Notes: generated by a model not told the origin, from the sequence alone. Numbered from the stretch's first letter, positions 1-13,495 are shown. The stretch: DNA of 64,000 nt from Vigna angularis (GCF_016808095.1 NC_068970.1:19512501-19576500), one strand, 5' to 3'. Made by a program: numbers and translations.

Positions 1-236
1 TTTGCCAAAATAAGTAAAAAGTTGGTGCATATCATCCGTTACCAAACTTCAGAATCCCATATTCTCATATAAACCGATATAAAACCATCCATCTTTGAAT
101 AAGTAGTTTTGGAAACCATTGGGATTCTGTTACCAATGATAAATCTTATACTAATACTATATCAGTATGGAATTGAAGTAGCCTGAGAATCACAAAGTTG
201 GAAAGAGGCAAAGTAAAATTTTCTTCAGGTGCTTAC

Positions 237-3200
237 TCCTTCATATTCACTCCAAGGAGGCTTCCCTGTGAACATTTCAATGATGGTACAACCCAGACTC
301 CAAATATCAATAGCAAAAGCAAGATCAGGGCTGTTATCCTTTTGCATCACAGCCTGCAAAAGCTGAATGAGAAAAGTGTTAATAAGAATTGCACGAGACA
401 TTACAGGATAGTGCAGTGTAATAATATATAATATACCTCTGGAGCCATCCAGTACGGACTTCCCCTCAAAGATAGATTAGCTTCGAACCCAGTTAGCTGT
501 GACATAAAGGGATCCCGAGTTATAAACTTAATGAAACACCCCATGAACAGATTAAACAGCACAAAATAAGCACCAGAGCGCCTGAAGATACATATTCAAC
601 CAATGAAATTGAAAAACAATACATGAAGCACCTGATTATTATACAATCAAATTCAGAAACATCTGAATCTGCTTTAAGGGGAGACAAGATTGCTCATCTC
701 AAGCGAGAGAAAGGAATTTTAAAAGCAATAACTTTGAACTTTTTAACATAAGGCCTGTGTTTCTGATGCCAATCTCTTCTTGGGATTTTTCAACAATAAA
801 CAGATAATCTTATTAAATAGAAGAAATACAAAGATTCTACAGAATTACCGAACCACTCTCAGCATGAAAAAGAACTGAAACTAGAAAATGTGAATTAAAG
901 GGGAAGGCTTCTAACTCACATGCTTAGCCATCCCAAAATCAGCAAGTTTAACAACTCCAGCAGAGTCAACAAGCAAGTTAGCCCCTTTGATGTCCCTATA
1001 TGCATACAAGAAAAATATAAGCAAATAAAAAAGTGACAAAGGTTCAAATATAAGATAAATTAAAAATTCTAGGAAAAGTCGTTTTCCAACTAGAACAAAG
1101 CAATTGCATGTGGATCAATAAAGGTTTTGAATTCAAGTTGGTATGAGTTGTGAATGTACCTATGAATTGTTTTTTTGCTATGTAAATAAGCCAATCCAGA
1201 TAGAATATGTCGAGTGAAATTCCGAATGACAGATTCTGTTATGGCACCACAATGTTCACGGACGTATTTATTAATTGAACCAGGATGAACATATTCCAGA
1301 TAAATATAAAACCGGCCCTCAACCTGCAAACGCATACTCCAAAGATGTTATAAGGTTTTAAGGCTGTAACAAAAAAAATGAATAATCTTGAGCGGCTAAT
1401 TATGAAGTAAGAGATTGTTTACTATTTCACTGCCAAAATACTGCACGATGTTCGAATGCTTTAGATGGCTAAGAACTTTAATTTCCTGGAGAAAGAGAAT
1501 AAACTAGTTAGAAGAATAGAGAGGATAGAGAATAAAATATCTTCATAATTAATGAGGGGAGGGTAAAATGTATAGCCAAACCATAAAAACAACAAAGCAA
1601 CCTCACAAAGTAATTAAGCATAATGGACACTACAACGAAATTTAGGAGTCGTCACTGCAAAATGTATATTGGCCAAGGCTAGGAGAAAACACAGGTAAAA
1701 TGATAGACCAGTTAATCTGAGCTGGACATCTGTACTGTTCAATGAGAAAAAATTAATTTCAATTACCATTACAAAGTAGTTGCCTTAGTTATTAAAAGTT
1801 TCAAGATAATACATTTCAGAAGTAAATTTGCTAAAGCAGAATTGCAAGATGTTATTAATAATGCAGCCACAGTTCCCAGTACTCGTGTAATAAGAGATCC
1901 AAAGTGACTAAAATGTGTTCTTATTCAGGATTGGAAAGAGAACTACTATTCCCAAGAAACTGACTGACATTTACCGCACTGACTTCTTTACTAAAATTCC
2001 AAAGTTCTAATAAGAGATATGAACCATAACACAATAAAGGAGACAAAACATATGCGGTTTGTACATTTTACACAGATCACAAATAGGCAGTGGTAACAAA
2101 CAAGTAACGACAACCAACCTGCTCTAACTGTTTTATAGACTCAGCAGATTTTGGATCATCAGGAAACATTTCCACTTCCTTCATTGCACATAATGCACCG
2201 GTTTCCCTGTCAAGAAACAACATCTCTTTAAGAGACTCAGAAAATAGATAAAAGATCTTAAAATGCACATGAAACATGATATACCTATTGGTTGCAACAT
2301 AAACACTTCCAAATGTCCCACGCCCAATAAGTTTCCCTTTCTGCCATTGGTTTTTCATTGGCAATGATTCTGATCTAGCATTGGAAAATGTACTAGCTGA
2401 CGATGGAGAGGGCAGGGGAGCCCCAGGAGGCAGGGGCAAGGGGTGAACACTGACAGGAGGGGCAGTACTTTCACGGCGCACCATTGAGATTTCGAGTGAT
2501 AACTTGGAATGTAAAGGAGATAGAGGTCCACTCAAGGTTCTGGTGTGTTGCCCGGGACTTCTCCTCTGTGGACTTTGATGGGAGGTGGGAGAGGGAGAAG
2601 TTTCTGTGCCCAACACGGATAAATCAAAGAAGGCAGGAGGTAGCAACCCTGTTTCACAGGTAGACATTTCTGGTGCAGACCAGAACTGATTTCCTTTGGG
2701 ACTCGCATAATAATATGGCACTGATTCACCATTTTTTGTTTTCTGTGGACTCATTATTGAAGGACTTGCAAAGGGAATACCTGAAAAACTGCTCCTACGA
2801 GGGATGCTCGCGAAGTTACTATTATTAGTATTACTATTCTCTCGAGCACATTCACAACAACCACACGAATCTTGATGCACCATTCTCGATGACCTAGTTT
2901 CAGCCTGTTCCATATTCTTTCTCGTGTCTTGGCCAGCAAAAACACTGTTACAATACAAAATTCGGTCAAATAGGTCAGCAAACTCACCACTGAGAACTCT
3001 TCCACAAACGCATGGAGAAGTTGCAGTACAAAACTGCAAATGCATAATCAATTCAGCTTGAATAATTTCTCCAAAAACAAAAATAACAAATGTAAAATGA
3101 ATTGATCATTTTCATAAATTTAAATCAAGTTATGCACTTAACTTTTACAGAACGTACCTGATCCAACTGCTTTAAAATCGAGGTGCATAAATAGATTTTA

Positions 3201-3792
3201 ACTTGTCAAATAAACTCAGATTCATTTAATTTTTTTTCTCGTAAGCGTTTAAGGAGAAGCTTACACAGGCAGTGTCATAAAGTTTCATTTCACAAGTACA
3301 AAATATACGCATCTCATAGATTCAGTCCGAAACAACAACAAACGTGCAACATAAAAAATCACGGAACGATCTCAAGCAGTAATAATCGAATTCATTAAGC
3401 AATTAATTACCTAACAAAAATTGAAAAGCCACAGATAAAACTAGTTGAAGGAAAGAAAGGACAAATTAAAAAATCGACCTCCGCATCCGACAGCCGGTGG
3501 AGGTGGTGGCTGTAGCAGCATCCTTGGGCGAGGGAAGACGACATTCGCCGTCTCTGCGGAGAACGGCTGAGGAAGCGGCGAGCTCCGGCAGGGGCAAGGG
3601 CTGAGGTGTGCCGGGGGAAGGGAAGGGTGGTGAATCGTCATCGTGCCACCTGGCGTCGTTCTCGCCATGGCAGGCGCGTTTCTTGGATGAACTACCGAAC
3701 AGCCACACCTTCCGGCGGTGGTCGGCGGAGGCGGCTGAGGAAGACGAGGAGGAACCGGAAGGCGTGAAGGAAAGCGTGGATAACCAGCGCAT
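237..3792 (-). CDS. MAPKKK5: MAPKKK5-like MAP kinase kinase kinase (partial, 3' end outside window)
   Basis: Serine/threonine MAP3K of the MEKK/YODA-related MAPKKK3/5 group. In Arabidopsis this kinase links chitin and other PAMP receptors to MKK4/5-MPK3/6 in the cytoplasm (family knowledge). Exons on the minus strand: 3479-3792, 2285-2944, 2119-2206, 1423-1485, 1160-1323, 920-995, 437-496, 237-362; 517 residues lie in the window. The start is the ATG at 3790-3792, giving the family's MRWL N-terminus. A Ser/Pro-rich regulatory region (residues 1-300) precedes the kinase domain: glycine loop GRGTFG (312-317), lysine in CAMKEVE (334), HRD (429-431), DFG (449-451) and SPYWMAPE (468-475). The reading ends at PPWSEYEG; the next expected exon (AAAMFKVM in Arabidopsis) is not in bases 1-236, so the rest lies to the left. 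The exon 1 donor (AG|GTCGAT) is weak but it alone gives an in-frame join to exon 2. No broken residue is seen. Confidence 0.93.
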
Positions 3793-4100
3793 GGCTGCGT
3801 GAATCTACAGAATCAAAGAAACCTATGACCTCACAATGCGGATCGAAGAGAGGAGATCCTATTGGAAGCGCAATGTAAAGCTTTAACAACAGTCATCGTT
3901 CGCTTTAGCACCATAGCGGTTCCAGAAAGAAACGACAACCATAGGCCTTCCACACAAAGTCAATACGTTCCACCTTTTCTTTTTTTCTTTCTTCCTTCCC
4001 TCTAACTAAGTCAAGGTCTCTCTCCAATCTCTTTCTCTCTCTGTTGCCACAACACAACAGAGAACACGACACAATATAAATAATTCTTTTCCCAAAAAAC
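3793..4100 (-). promoter_or_regulatory. Probable 5' leader and core promoter of the MAPKKK5-like gene
   Basis: The bases upstream of the MAPKKK ATG are rich in CT/AG tracts, as in many plant leaders. On the minus strand a TTATTTATATTG stretch near 4072-4083 could serve as a TATA box, which would give a leader of roughly 250 bases. The start of transcription cannot be fixed from sequence alone. Confidence 0.3.
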
Positions 4101-7100
4101 ACTTTTATTTTTTTACCAACAGAAAGACTGTTCTATTTTAGATACGGTAGTTATGTTCGCGCCAGGTAACACAACTCAACGTCTCCCTTAATTAACATAA
4201 CTATCTTTTCACTTCCATTTCTATCTTCATTTTCACCAAATCATTCTGCATTATTAGTGTATACTTATTTTCTCATCACTCTGTAAATAGAAATAACCTT
4301 AACAACTTTCACCAAACTTACTGAATTTTTTATTATACTAATTTTCAATATTATTATTATTTTAATGTGGTTGGGTCTTGACTTGAGGATGTTTGAAGGA
4401 AGAATTACGTTAATTTATGGAGTTTGACGTTGGTGAGAATTGAGAAGACTATTGGCAAGTAAAACCATATTTTGTTTATAAAATGAAAAAGTAAAACCGT
4501 ATTTTGATTCCATTATTGTTGGATCGGATTGTAAGAGAAGGAGTGACGTTGATTTCGAGAGGTTATTTGATCGATGATTGCGCGTTTCTCGATTCTATAG
4601 TAATTCGCTTCTAGATAGATTGACATTATATAGAGTTGATTTAATAATTAATTCTTATATTCTCTGTACTCGCTTTGAGTAATTGACTCAACATACAATG
4701 TTTAATAAATCAAATCATAACATCTAATTTAATACACACATTAATTGCATCTATTATCCAACTGTTTCCACTGTTCTATGTTAGATTTGTTCAGATCCAT
4801 CCTTTGGAAAATAATTATTTTATTTAGGTTTAATTATTACATGTTGATGTGATATATTTTCACTGGTCGTATTGACAACTTTTAATTGTGATTAAAAAAA
4901 ATTAAAAAAAAAAAGCCTCTAACCACAACTCCATGACCATAATTAAGATGGAAGGTGGGCATAATCTACATTTTTTTCGGTGTTTGACAATATTAATACA
5001 CGATTCATAACATTAAATTAAATAAACATGACTCTCTTTTCTTCAAATACTTTAAGAACTTATTTTGTGGTTAAAATACGATAACATAAATATGTTATAA
5101 AAATAGCTATTGATATTCAATGTCTAAAAATTAGATAATAATATATTGTAATATAATTAATAATAATAAAAATGGTGGTGATGATGATATGGCCATAATG
5201 ATGATAGTTAGAATGGTAAAAATGATATACCAATATAGAGGATGATAATAATTGTTATGTATAAGAACCTTTATAATTTTTTTAAGTTAAGAAACATTAA
5301 ACAAAATACGTCAAGTAGATATAGTAATTGAAAAGGAAAAAAAAAATAGAACCTTTTAATGATTAAAAAGAGTTTATATGTTGTTCGTAAAGTATTATAC
5401 TTAATTTTAAGTGATTATTTGATTATAAGTTCAAGTATTTTTTTCCCAAGTTTATCGAAGGTGTTTTTTTAATAAATTTATCTATGCTTTCATTGTTGAC
5501 TAAAAGTTATAATGCATTGCTTTTAAGCATTATTAGGGCACCACGTAAGCCAAAATGGTCAAAACAACATGATTGCTACAAGAACAACATTCCACAAAAG
5601 TTATTGAAAGATTTTGATAATTGAAGCAGTAGAAAGTAGAGGATTGGTTGAAGTAGTGATCTGAATTGGTCAAAGGTCACCCAACTTGACCAATACCCTT
5701 CTTCTATCCTCAATTTCACGAACCTTATCTCCACCTTTTCATGCTTCTGCCTTTCGGTATTTCGATTCATTCAGGGAAAATAATCAAACAGAGAAACATA
5801 AATTGAAAAGGACACTGCTAAAAAAATATGGTTTTAATAGTAATAGATACTAATCTTTATCATAGATCACAATCAAGATATATTGAAAAAAAATTCCATT
5901 TTATAAAGAATATTGTAAAAGGAACAGGATCAGACAGATGAAAAAGGGAAAAGAGCATTTTCCACGTTTGGTTTATATGAATTAAAAAGGGAAGAGTAGA
6001 TTAGAACTGAGTCCACAAAATTGCATTCTATCCGTATCGGTAAACAATGTCACAGAAGAGGTTGATTATAAAAATTAACAGACTAAACTATTTTTAATTT
6101 TTTTTATATTTTAACTTTTTATTAAGATATCTTTATCATTTTATGTATATTTTTTTCTTCTTCATATTATATATGATTTTAAACAGATTTCCAAAGAAAA
6201 CATAATTATTATGGGAAGGATAAATAGAACACATGCATAATATACCTTTCTTTGTTTGAACGAGTGCATTAGAAGAAAACTTTTCAAAGTGGTCATATGT
6301 TACTATTAACCTATATGAAAAAGAGAAGAAAGTTTTTAATACAAGAAAAAGAACATTTTTATTTATTTAATTTTTTTATTTGACATTGTATATTTTTTTT
6401 TTCACACAACCAAAGAAGAAAAAATTTAGCTTTCTTTTCTTTGATTTTTCTTAAAAAATATTATTCCAATGAACAGTTTGTTTTTTGGTCATACTGTAAA
6501 GAATCAATATTCTCTAAAATGGAATAGTCAGAGAACAAAAATAGAAATAAAAAAAAAGTAGAGGAATAATGATAATAGTGATTATTGTAAATGATAATTT
6601 TCATCTGCAAATATAAAATCTGCAAACTACTTAAAAAAGTTTAAAAAAATATTTTATTACCGACTTACTTTCTATTTCATTGTTGTTCTTTTCTCTTTCT
6701 TTCACAAACTGAACCTATCTTCAAAGACTTTGTCAAATTTATTTTGTTGGTTCCTATCTAAGACTAGTTTGACATCAGCTGCATACTGACCGGAAGAATT
6801 TCAACTGCATACTATAAGTGAAAAGGAAAGACTAAACGAAAGTTATAATAAGTCAAGAAAAAGAAAGTTGAATCCTCAAACAACAGAAAACCAAGAGACA
6901 ACGTCAGAATCTAACGAGACCAATTCTCATGCAGACCGAATATTATCTTTTGAGATTATTAACACAATTATTAATAATAAGAGAAATTCAGAGAATCTAT
7001 GCTTGTGCTTCCGATATACCATTCACAGAGACATGCCACTTGCAAACGGTGCTTACAGATGCGTGCTTAAATTACTATATCCCAGGTCATGTTCAAGAAC

Positions 7101-7324
7101 TTCAATATCAAACTCTTACGACCAGGAAACCAACAATCCATTAGAAATAAACAGTCACTATATTGAAACGTCAGTTTCGTCCAACATACAAAATAGTTCT
7201 AATATCTGGTGCTTGTACTCGTTAATGCTAGAAAACATCACCAAACTGATATGTTAGCTCTGCTTATTTGGAAATCGCATGTCTTCTCCATTTTTCGAAA
7301 CGTGCTTGTACTCATCCTCAGTGA
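4101..7324. other. AT-rich intergenic region, nothing recognised
   Basis: This stretch separates the MAPKKK promoter from the 3' end of the bL25 gene. It has homopolymer runs, short ATG/GAT runs near 5160-5240 and many stops in all frames. Open stretches such as 5576-5770 (minus) and 6868-7257 (plus) lack recognisable motifs and codon structure, and I do not call them genes. The last 200-300 bases before 7325 probably include the bL25 3' UTR on the minus strand. Confidence 0.6.
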
Positions 7325-10300
7325 TCACTCCACAATAGGTTCTCGGTTTCCCAAGCTTGTTGGAACTACTTTACATATGGGCATGTTTTCATTCTTACTG
7401 AGAAGCTTCAAGGATGGATGGACCTCAATGTCACGCATGAATATTCTATCTTCAATATCTAGATTGCTCACATCCACAACAATTTTTGAAGGAATGTGCT
7501 CAGATGGGCCAAGATATTTTAGACTAGGTCTGATTTTGTTCAAAATTCCTCCTGTAATAGCATAAAAGTGTCAACCATGTTAGCATTATGACATTAGAAA
7601 TTCGTACTGATATTAAATCGGACAAAATTGGCAACCGCCCCTTGCCACCATCCAAAAATAATGATATACAGAGCATTTAGCCTGAATTAAGAAAGTTCAT
7701 GTCAGAAGTAAGACAGCGGCGTATTTAACAAAACATGGAATGTAAGTCAATTGACCAAACATAACAGCAGTCTTCCCAGGGCATAACGAGCAAAAGTCAT
7801 CAACTATTGAAAGCTGGAAGGCTGAACACTGATCTTCAATATATACTTCACAAAAAGATGTAATGTAATTAATAACAAGTTATAGTCACCTATTCTTCCT
7901 CCACTTTGTTCCTTGTTTTCTAAAGTGGAATTAATTTTCAGGAAATAATGACCATTCAAAGAAGAAACAGTAAATGCAGATGAAACAGTGCAATAGCAAT
8001 CACGTAACCTCTGGCCTTTTACTTTTCTCAGTCCACAACAGGCAAAACAGGAGAGCATGAGAACAAAAGAAAATACTTAAACATACACATACTTTCAACT
8101 ACAATGTTCGCAAAGAAAGAAATGCCCAAAACAACAAGCAATAATATATATATTCCCTGTAACTGCAAGAGACTAGAAGCAATGAATCTATCAACAGGAT
8201 AGTCCCCCAGACAAGAAACATTCCATATATTATAAAAAGTTATAACAAATCATCACCATTGGTTATAGATGTTAGAATAATTAAGCAATGTCAAACCAGT
8301 TATGTCTATTTCGCCCCCATTTTTTACTTGGTGTTAAATTATTTTAATCTAATATTGGCTCATGTAATTTATAGAATAACTTTAATGCAAAGGTTTCTAA
8401 TGTGATGATTATAAATGTATTAAAGTTATGGGAATTATTTTAGAGTCATTAAAATCAATTCTCTCTCTTCATTAAGGATATTATGGTATTTTAATAAATA
8501 TTTCAAGAGGACACCTAGGAGTTACATTACAGTTCTTCTGTGAATGAAAGAAAAGGTTATTGAACAATAAAAGGCAAGTAACTTGAAAAAACATCCTATG
8601 AGACACATTCTATATCATCAAGAAAGTCGTTAAAGGAAATAAGAAAAGCTAAAATATCCATCACCGTCTAAGAGATTTTTTAAAACCCTTCTATCAATAT
8701 AATTTTGTGAGAATCATAGATTCTAAGATTCCTATGAAGTAGAGTAATTTCATGGATCCATTGTAAATGGTCTCTTTGAAGGTGATGGATATTTTCACTT
8801 CTCTTACTAACTTTGATGACTTTCTTGATGACATAGAATGTGTCCCGTAGGATGTTTTCTTCTGTCAAGTTACTTGCCTTTCATTGTTCAAGAACGTAAC
8901 CTTTTGAAATATTTATTAAAATACCATAATTCCCATAACTTTAATACATTTATAATATAATAATCATCACATTAGAAAACTTTACATTAAATTTATTCTA
9001 TAAATTACATGAGCCAATATTACATTAAAATAATCTAACACTTGGAAGCAAGCAAGCCACAAAGTCCTTTGAAATGCCTGTGTTAACAGACATATTGCTT
9101 AGCTTTATTTTCCTCTGTTAGTTTAACAGTTAGTTAGTAGTTATTAGCTCTCTGTATCAGATGGTGTGAGCTATGCTTTGTCATCTATACAATGATACTT
9201 GTAATTGATCGTTGACAGAAAACTAAAAGAATGCATTTTCTACTGATATTCTTGTATTCAACTCTCTCGAGTTTTCACAGCATGGGAGGTTAATTCCTAG
9301 AGGCAAGCATTTGAAATGCTTGTGAGGATAATCCAAAAGATTTCCGAGTGTTCTCTTTGTTTAATCTGGTCTAGAGTATGTTTATCATGGACATACAAAA
9401 GATCATCCCCGTGTATTTTCCAAATGATATAATCATCAAGGAATCAAAGGTAAAAATAAACATTAAGCTTGAATTTTGGAGGCAAACTTTGAAATATAAG
9501 GTCTTCAATCAAGTAGGAATTTAACAAAATATATACTTTGCAATTTCTTGTAAGAGATGAGGAATATGACTAGACATATGAAAAAATGATGAAAAAAATT
9601 AATGAGGACGATACACATAGGAAACAGGTGGAATGACAAACAAAGAAAGACATCAAGGGTTATTTCTGATCATAAAGTACTTATCGACTCAAAGGTAAGT
9701 TTTACCATATGACTAAGCATTCAAGTGTGCCACACTATAGCAATTGATAGGCTTTAAAGGACGACATTAGAGAAAGGTGAGAGTAACAAAATTGAGAACA
9801 CTAAGATTGATCTGTGACCACAATACAAAATAATTTATACAAAAAAAAGTTGGTGAAGCACCGAGTAAGGAAATAATAACAAAAAAATCAGTTATGTGGT
9901 TTGGGATTTACAAAAAAGGGAAAAAAGAGGCAACAATCATAAGAGTAGATTACATGATTTTAGGCAGACAAAAGGGAGAGGGAGACAAAACAGACATTGC
10001 AAAAATTTGTCAAGGGAGGCTTAAGCTAAATAATATTCCAGAAGGTTTGGATTTTAACCGTGACAAATGAAACTGAATGAACCATCACGCATGTAGCCAA
10101 CATCACCTAGTTGGATAATAATTTGTTATTGTATCAATATAAATTCACAATCACATCCAGTTTAATGTTTGGCAATATTTTCTACCTTAATTATTGAGGA
10201 AAGGAAAAATAGTTTAATTCAAATACAGGGACAGACAGTGTAAAGGATGCGCTATCATCCAATCATCCGTAACCATGTATACTAAGATTGATGGTTTTTG

Positions 10301-11198
10301 TAATAACTACTTCAAAAGTCACACATAAAATAACTTCTAATCAGTTCAAATTATTAAAAAAAATTGTACTCAGATGAAAATTAAACTAAAAAACTAAACA
10401 GTTCGGTAAAGTCGTAGTCTCTCTGCTAAGCAATCTCCAAATTATGCATACAAAAGATTATTAGTATTGATTATTGATTACTTCAGCTTAGAGAGCTCCA
10501 CACAAGGGCCATTTCGTCATGTATTGCACATTTCATCACTCATGAACCAAAAGACCATCTAATAAATTCCTAAACTACAAGTTCTACAGCAATAAAATAA
10601 AAAAGAGTTACCTTTCTGAATACCAGGACAAACATCTTCCCCTTTGAAAATAACAGGCACATCCACTTTCAATTTCATTCCGTCCTCAGCCCAAACAAAC
10701 ACCAAATTCAGAATCTTCCCACTCTCTTCGTCCCTATGAATCTACATAACCAAAAACTGCAACTCAAAACTCAAACCAAATATAAATATCATAAGAGAAA
10801 ATAAGAAAGAAGAAAACCTTGAGAGGTAAAACGGTTCCCGATTCGACCAAATGAGAAGACCCGGATCCCGCACGGATCTGGAGCGGAAAGCGAGTGGAGC
10901 AGAAGGTAGGAGCGTGGACGGAGTCAAGAATGGCCTTAATCTGCTTCTTCTCGACGGTTAGCAAGTACTTCTTCGATTCTGTTCGATTGTCGGGATTTTT
11001 CTCCAGAAGGTTCTGGAAGAAAAGGACGGCGGGTATTCGACCTTGCACTCGGTCTCTCGCTGAGACTTTGCTGCCTGTGCACTCCCTTGGGATGGCTTGG
11101 ATCGTATGATAATGGCTGCACCGGAAAGCAGATGACGAACAACGGCTCGCTGCCATAGTACGGTAGTGGCCGGCGGCGGAACGCCACCATTGCGCCAT
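7325..11198 (-). CDS. Mitochondrial ribosomal protein bL25 (L25/Gln-tRNA synthetase anticodon-binding-like domain)
   Basis: A large-subunit ribosomal protein of the bL25/TL5 family, which binds 5S rRNA in bacteria; the plant form is taken to act in the mitoribosome. Exons: 10818-11198, 10612-10741 and 7325-7551, joining in frame to 245 residues with stop TGA at 7325-7327. The start is the ATG at 11196-11198. Residues 1-40 (MAQWWRSAAGHYRTMAASRC onward) are rich in Arg, Ser and Ala and poor in acidic residues, as expected of a mitochondrial presequence. The body has the family pattern: PAVLFFQN, a KKQI helix, the strand ILNLVFVWAEDGMKLKVDVP, FKGEDVCPGIQKGG, then a C-terminal beta domain with KYLGPSEHIPSKIVVDVSNL and FMRDIEV. 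Intron 2 (7552-10611, 3060 bp) is unusually long because of repeats. The Arabidopsis counterpart I recall is At5g66860, next to MAPKKK5, as here. Confidence 0.92.
8332..9040. repeat. 709 bp foldback (long inverted repeat) element inside bL25 intron 2
   Basis: The left arm starts at 8332 (TGTTAAATTATTTTAATCTA) and runs to about 8680. The right arm runs from about 8755 to 9040 and is its reverse complement (reverse strand starts TGTTAGATTATTTTAATGTA), leaving a loop of about 75 bases. Shared blocks include ATTGGCTCATGTAATTTATA, TATTAAAGTTATGGGAATTA and AAGGCAAGTAACTTGA. Both sides are flanked by CTTGG (8327-8331 and 9041-9045), a perfect 5 bp target-site duplication. The TG...CA ends with a 5 bp duplication recall an LTR, but the arms are inverted rather than direct. 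Because it lies within an intron, the bL25 pre-mRNA could form a long hairpin. Confidence 0.85.
9081..9279 (+). mobile_element. Probable solo LTR (Ty1/copia-like) in bL25 intron 2
   Basis: A 199 bp segment opens with TGTTAACAGACATATTGC and closes with CTCGAGTTTTCACA, the TG...CA form of an LTR. Inside it has a promoter-like run followed by TTCTACTGATATTCTTGTAT and CAACTCTC, typical of copia LTR 3' halves. The flanks are GCCTG on the left and GCATG on the right, a 4/5 match to a 5 bp target duplication. Imperfect TTTGAAATGCYTGTG copies also lie on both sides (about 9069 and 9309). No internal retroelement domain is present. Confidence 0.5.
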
Positions 11199-13495
11199 GA
11201 TTGTTTTGTCTGTGTCCCTCCCTCCCTACGACTCGTAATGGGGTTTAGCGTACAGGGGTTTTGGGTTTCGGGTCTATTTGGACTTTTTAAATGAGGGGAT
11301 GATAATTTTTTTCTGCGCTCCATACTTTTCATGTGCACCCTATTGAAATTATCAAAAGACCAAATTACCAATGTTATCCCCTTGTTCTCTACTCAGTCTT
11401 CTATAACGTGTTCCTAATTGCAAACTTTGTCATTGTTGTTATTTTTTTTATGTAAACATATTTTGATTGTAATCTGTAAGTTAAAAATAATTTTTAAATG
11501 GTATAATATGGAAGTTTTTTTTCATCCAAAAAATAATTTTTATATTGTAAATTAAAAACTTATATATTAAGAAGAAAGTGAGAATCTTTAATTTTATGAT
11601 GTACATAAGAAAAATAAAAATGTCAAAATGAATCATCTCAATTGTTAACTTATTATATTCATTTAAAAATGAGTCCATTTACTTACTTGGAAAATATTTT
11701 ATAAACATGTTTTATTTTTCTAATTCATTTTATATATTTATTGTTAAACATTCAAAATATATTGCCTATACTTTTTTCCTTTTATAGTAATATAATTATA
11801 ATCTTCATTTAATATTATTATAAAGATAGTAATTAAAAATTAAAACATCACTACCTAATCAATTGAAAAATAAATAAATTAAATATATAAATTATCAAAT
11901 ATTTTTCACTAACATTTGATTATTTAAAAAAAACACAATGTTAACTTATATAATTAAAAATAATAAATAATTATTATAAAAACATATAAAAAACAATATA
12001 AATGGTTATTGATAAATTATATATTAACTCATTTTTAACTCGACTTGAATTCATTAAATCTATTAATTAGGTGAATCAAATTTAATTTAATCTATAATTA
12101 GGTGAATCAAATTTAATTTAATCTATATTTAATTTTTTTAAGTCAATCTATCTTGAATTTGTGACGAATCAAACAATTTTACGAGTTTCAACTTATTTTA
12201 ATATCTCTAAGGTATTGAGAAATTTATTTTTCTCCAAATAAACTAATTTTAAATTAAATATGTCCAAATAAATTCATTTCTACTTTAAAGCTAAAACTGG
12301 ACCGATTAATTATTCACGTATAGAATGTAATTTTCTGGTAACTAAATTCTCAATATGAAATATCATAATCCTTTTTTTCTAAATTTTTAACAAAATTGAA
12401 AAAATAAAGAAGGAAAATAAAACTTAGTAATACTGTTATTGAATTCTCAATTGAATTTTATTTAATAATTAAAGTAGAAATGGGTTTATTTAGGTAAAAT
12501 ATCTTAAAGTATCTTGAGAAAATAATTATAGATCGGGAAGTATATTTTACTGATATAAGATTTTTTTTTTCAAAAACCAAACATTTTTAAATGTGGTGAA
12601 CATTTTTATATACTGAGAAACTAGTATATTGAAATCATATTTTAATTTACAATTTACATAAAATAATTATGGTTAACACTAATGTTAGTTTCTTAATTGG
12701 GAAAACATGTGCATTAATATAATAAATAAAAAAGAACCATACGGATATTTTCACAAGAGATAAAGTTGCTTGAAATCTTTTGGATCAAACTCCAAGTGAA
12801 GCTTATAATAAAAAAATACTTAAAAAATAATTGTCCAAAATATCTTATATAGCTAAAACTGAAAGTTTGAAAAACTCTCAAAAATTAATTTACGGAAGAT
12901 AAAAATCTTTGCAAAATAGAACACAAATCTTCACTAAATAAAAGTTATTTGTAATATATTATTGAGTAGTACATTTTTTCTTTTAAAATTAGAAAGAGTA
13001 TGATTAACTGTGTGAATGTCTCGTATTCTTATACTTGAAACTCAAATGCAAATGTAAAATTGCTAAGCAAAAGATCTACCTAGGACAACAAATACATTAA
13101 CATTTGGATGAAAATTTATTACAATAATATGCGATTAACATCAAGCTTTAAAATGGTGCAAAACATTTCCAACTATTATTGTTTAATTCATAACTATTTG
13201 CTAAGTACAACAAGAAACAGTAAGAAATTATTTAAAACACCAAATATCCTTGTAGAATCAAGAGTTAGTAGAAAAGTATTTCAGAAAATTGATCAAAGTA
13301 TAGGAAAAGTGAAATCTTACACATATAATGTGTACGAAGGATTAAAGAGATTGAGACACAATAATTCAGTTTATGTAATTTATTTTGATCTATTTTCATT
13401 TCATTACAATAAGTGTATCTCATTTGTTGTTACCTTCGTACACATCATTCATTGATTCATCATCTTACTTCATACAGAGTCTTTGTTTCATTTTC
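11199..13495. other. AT-rich intergenic region between bL25 and the CACTA-like sequences
   Basis: The first hundred bases hold the bL25 leader and promoter on the minus strand. The rest is very AT-rich. A tandem pair of about 34 bases (ATTAGGTGAATCAAATTTAA twice) lies at 12065-12125. A degenerate inverted repeat around 12255-12500 shares AAATAAATTCATTTCTACTT-like arms and may be an old MITE. The open stretch at 13108-13455 has no recognisable domain. Confidence 0.5.

Noticed and set aside
198..431. Plus-strand open frame at the left edge
   Set aside because: It starts at a TTG and overlaps MAPKKK exon 8 on the other strand.
6868..7257. 129-residue open frame near the bL25 3' end
   Set aside because: There is no ATG at the reported start, no motif, and it overlaps the probable 3' UTR on the other strand.
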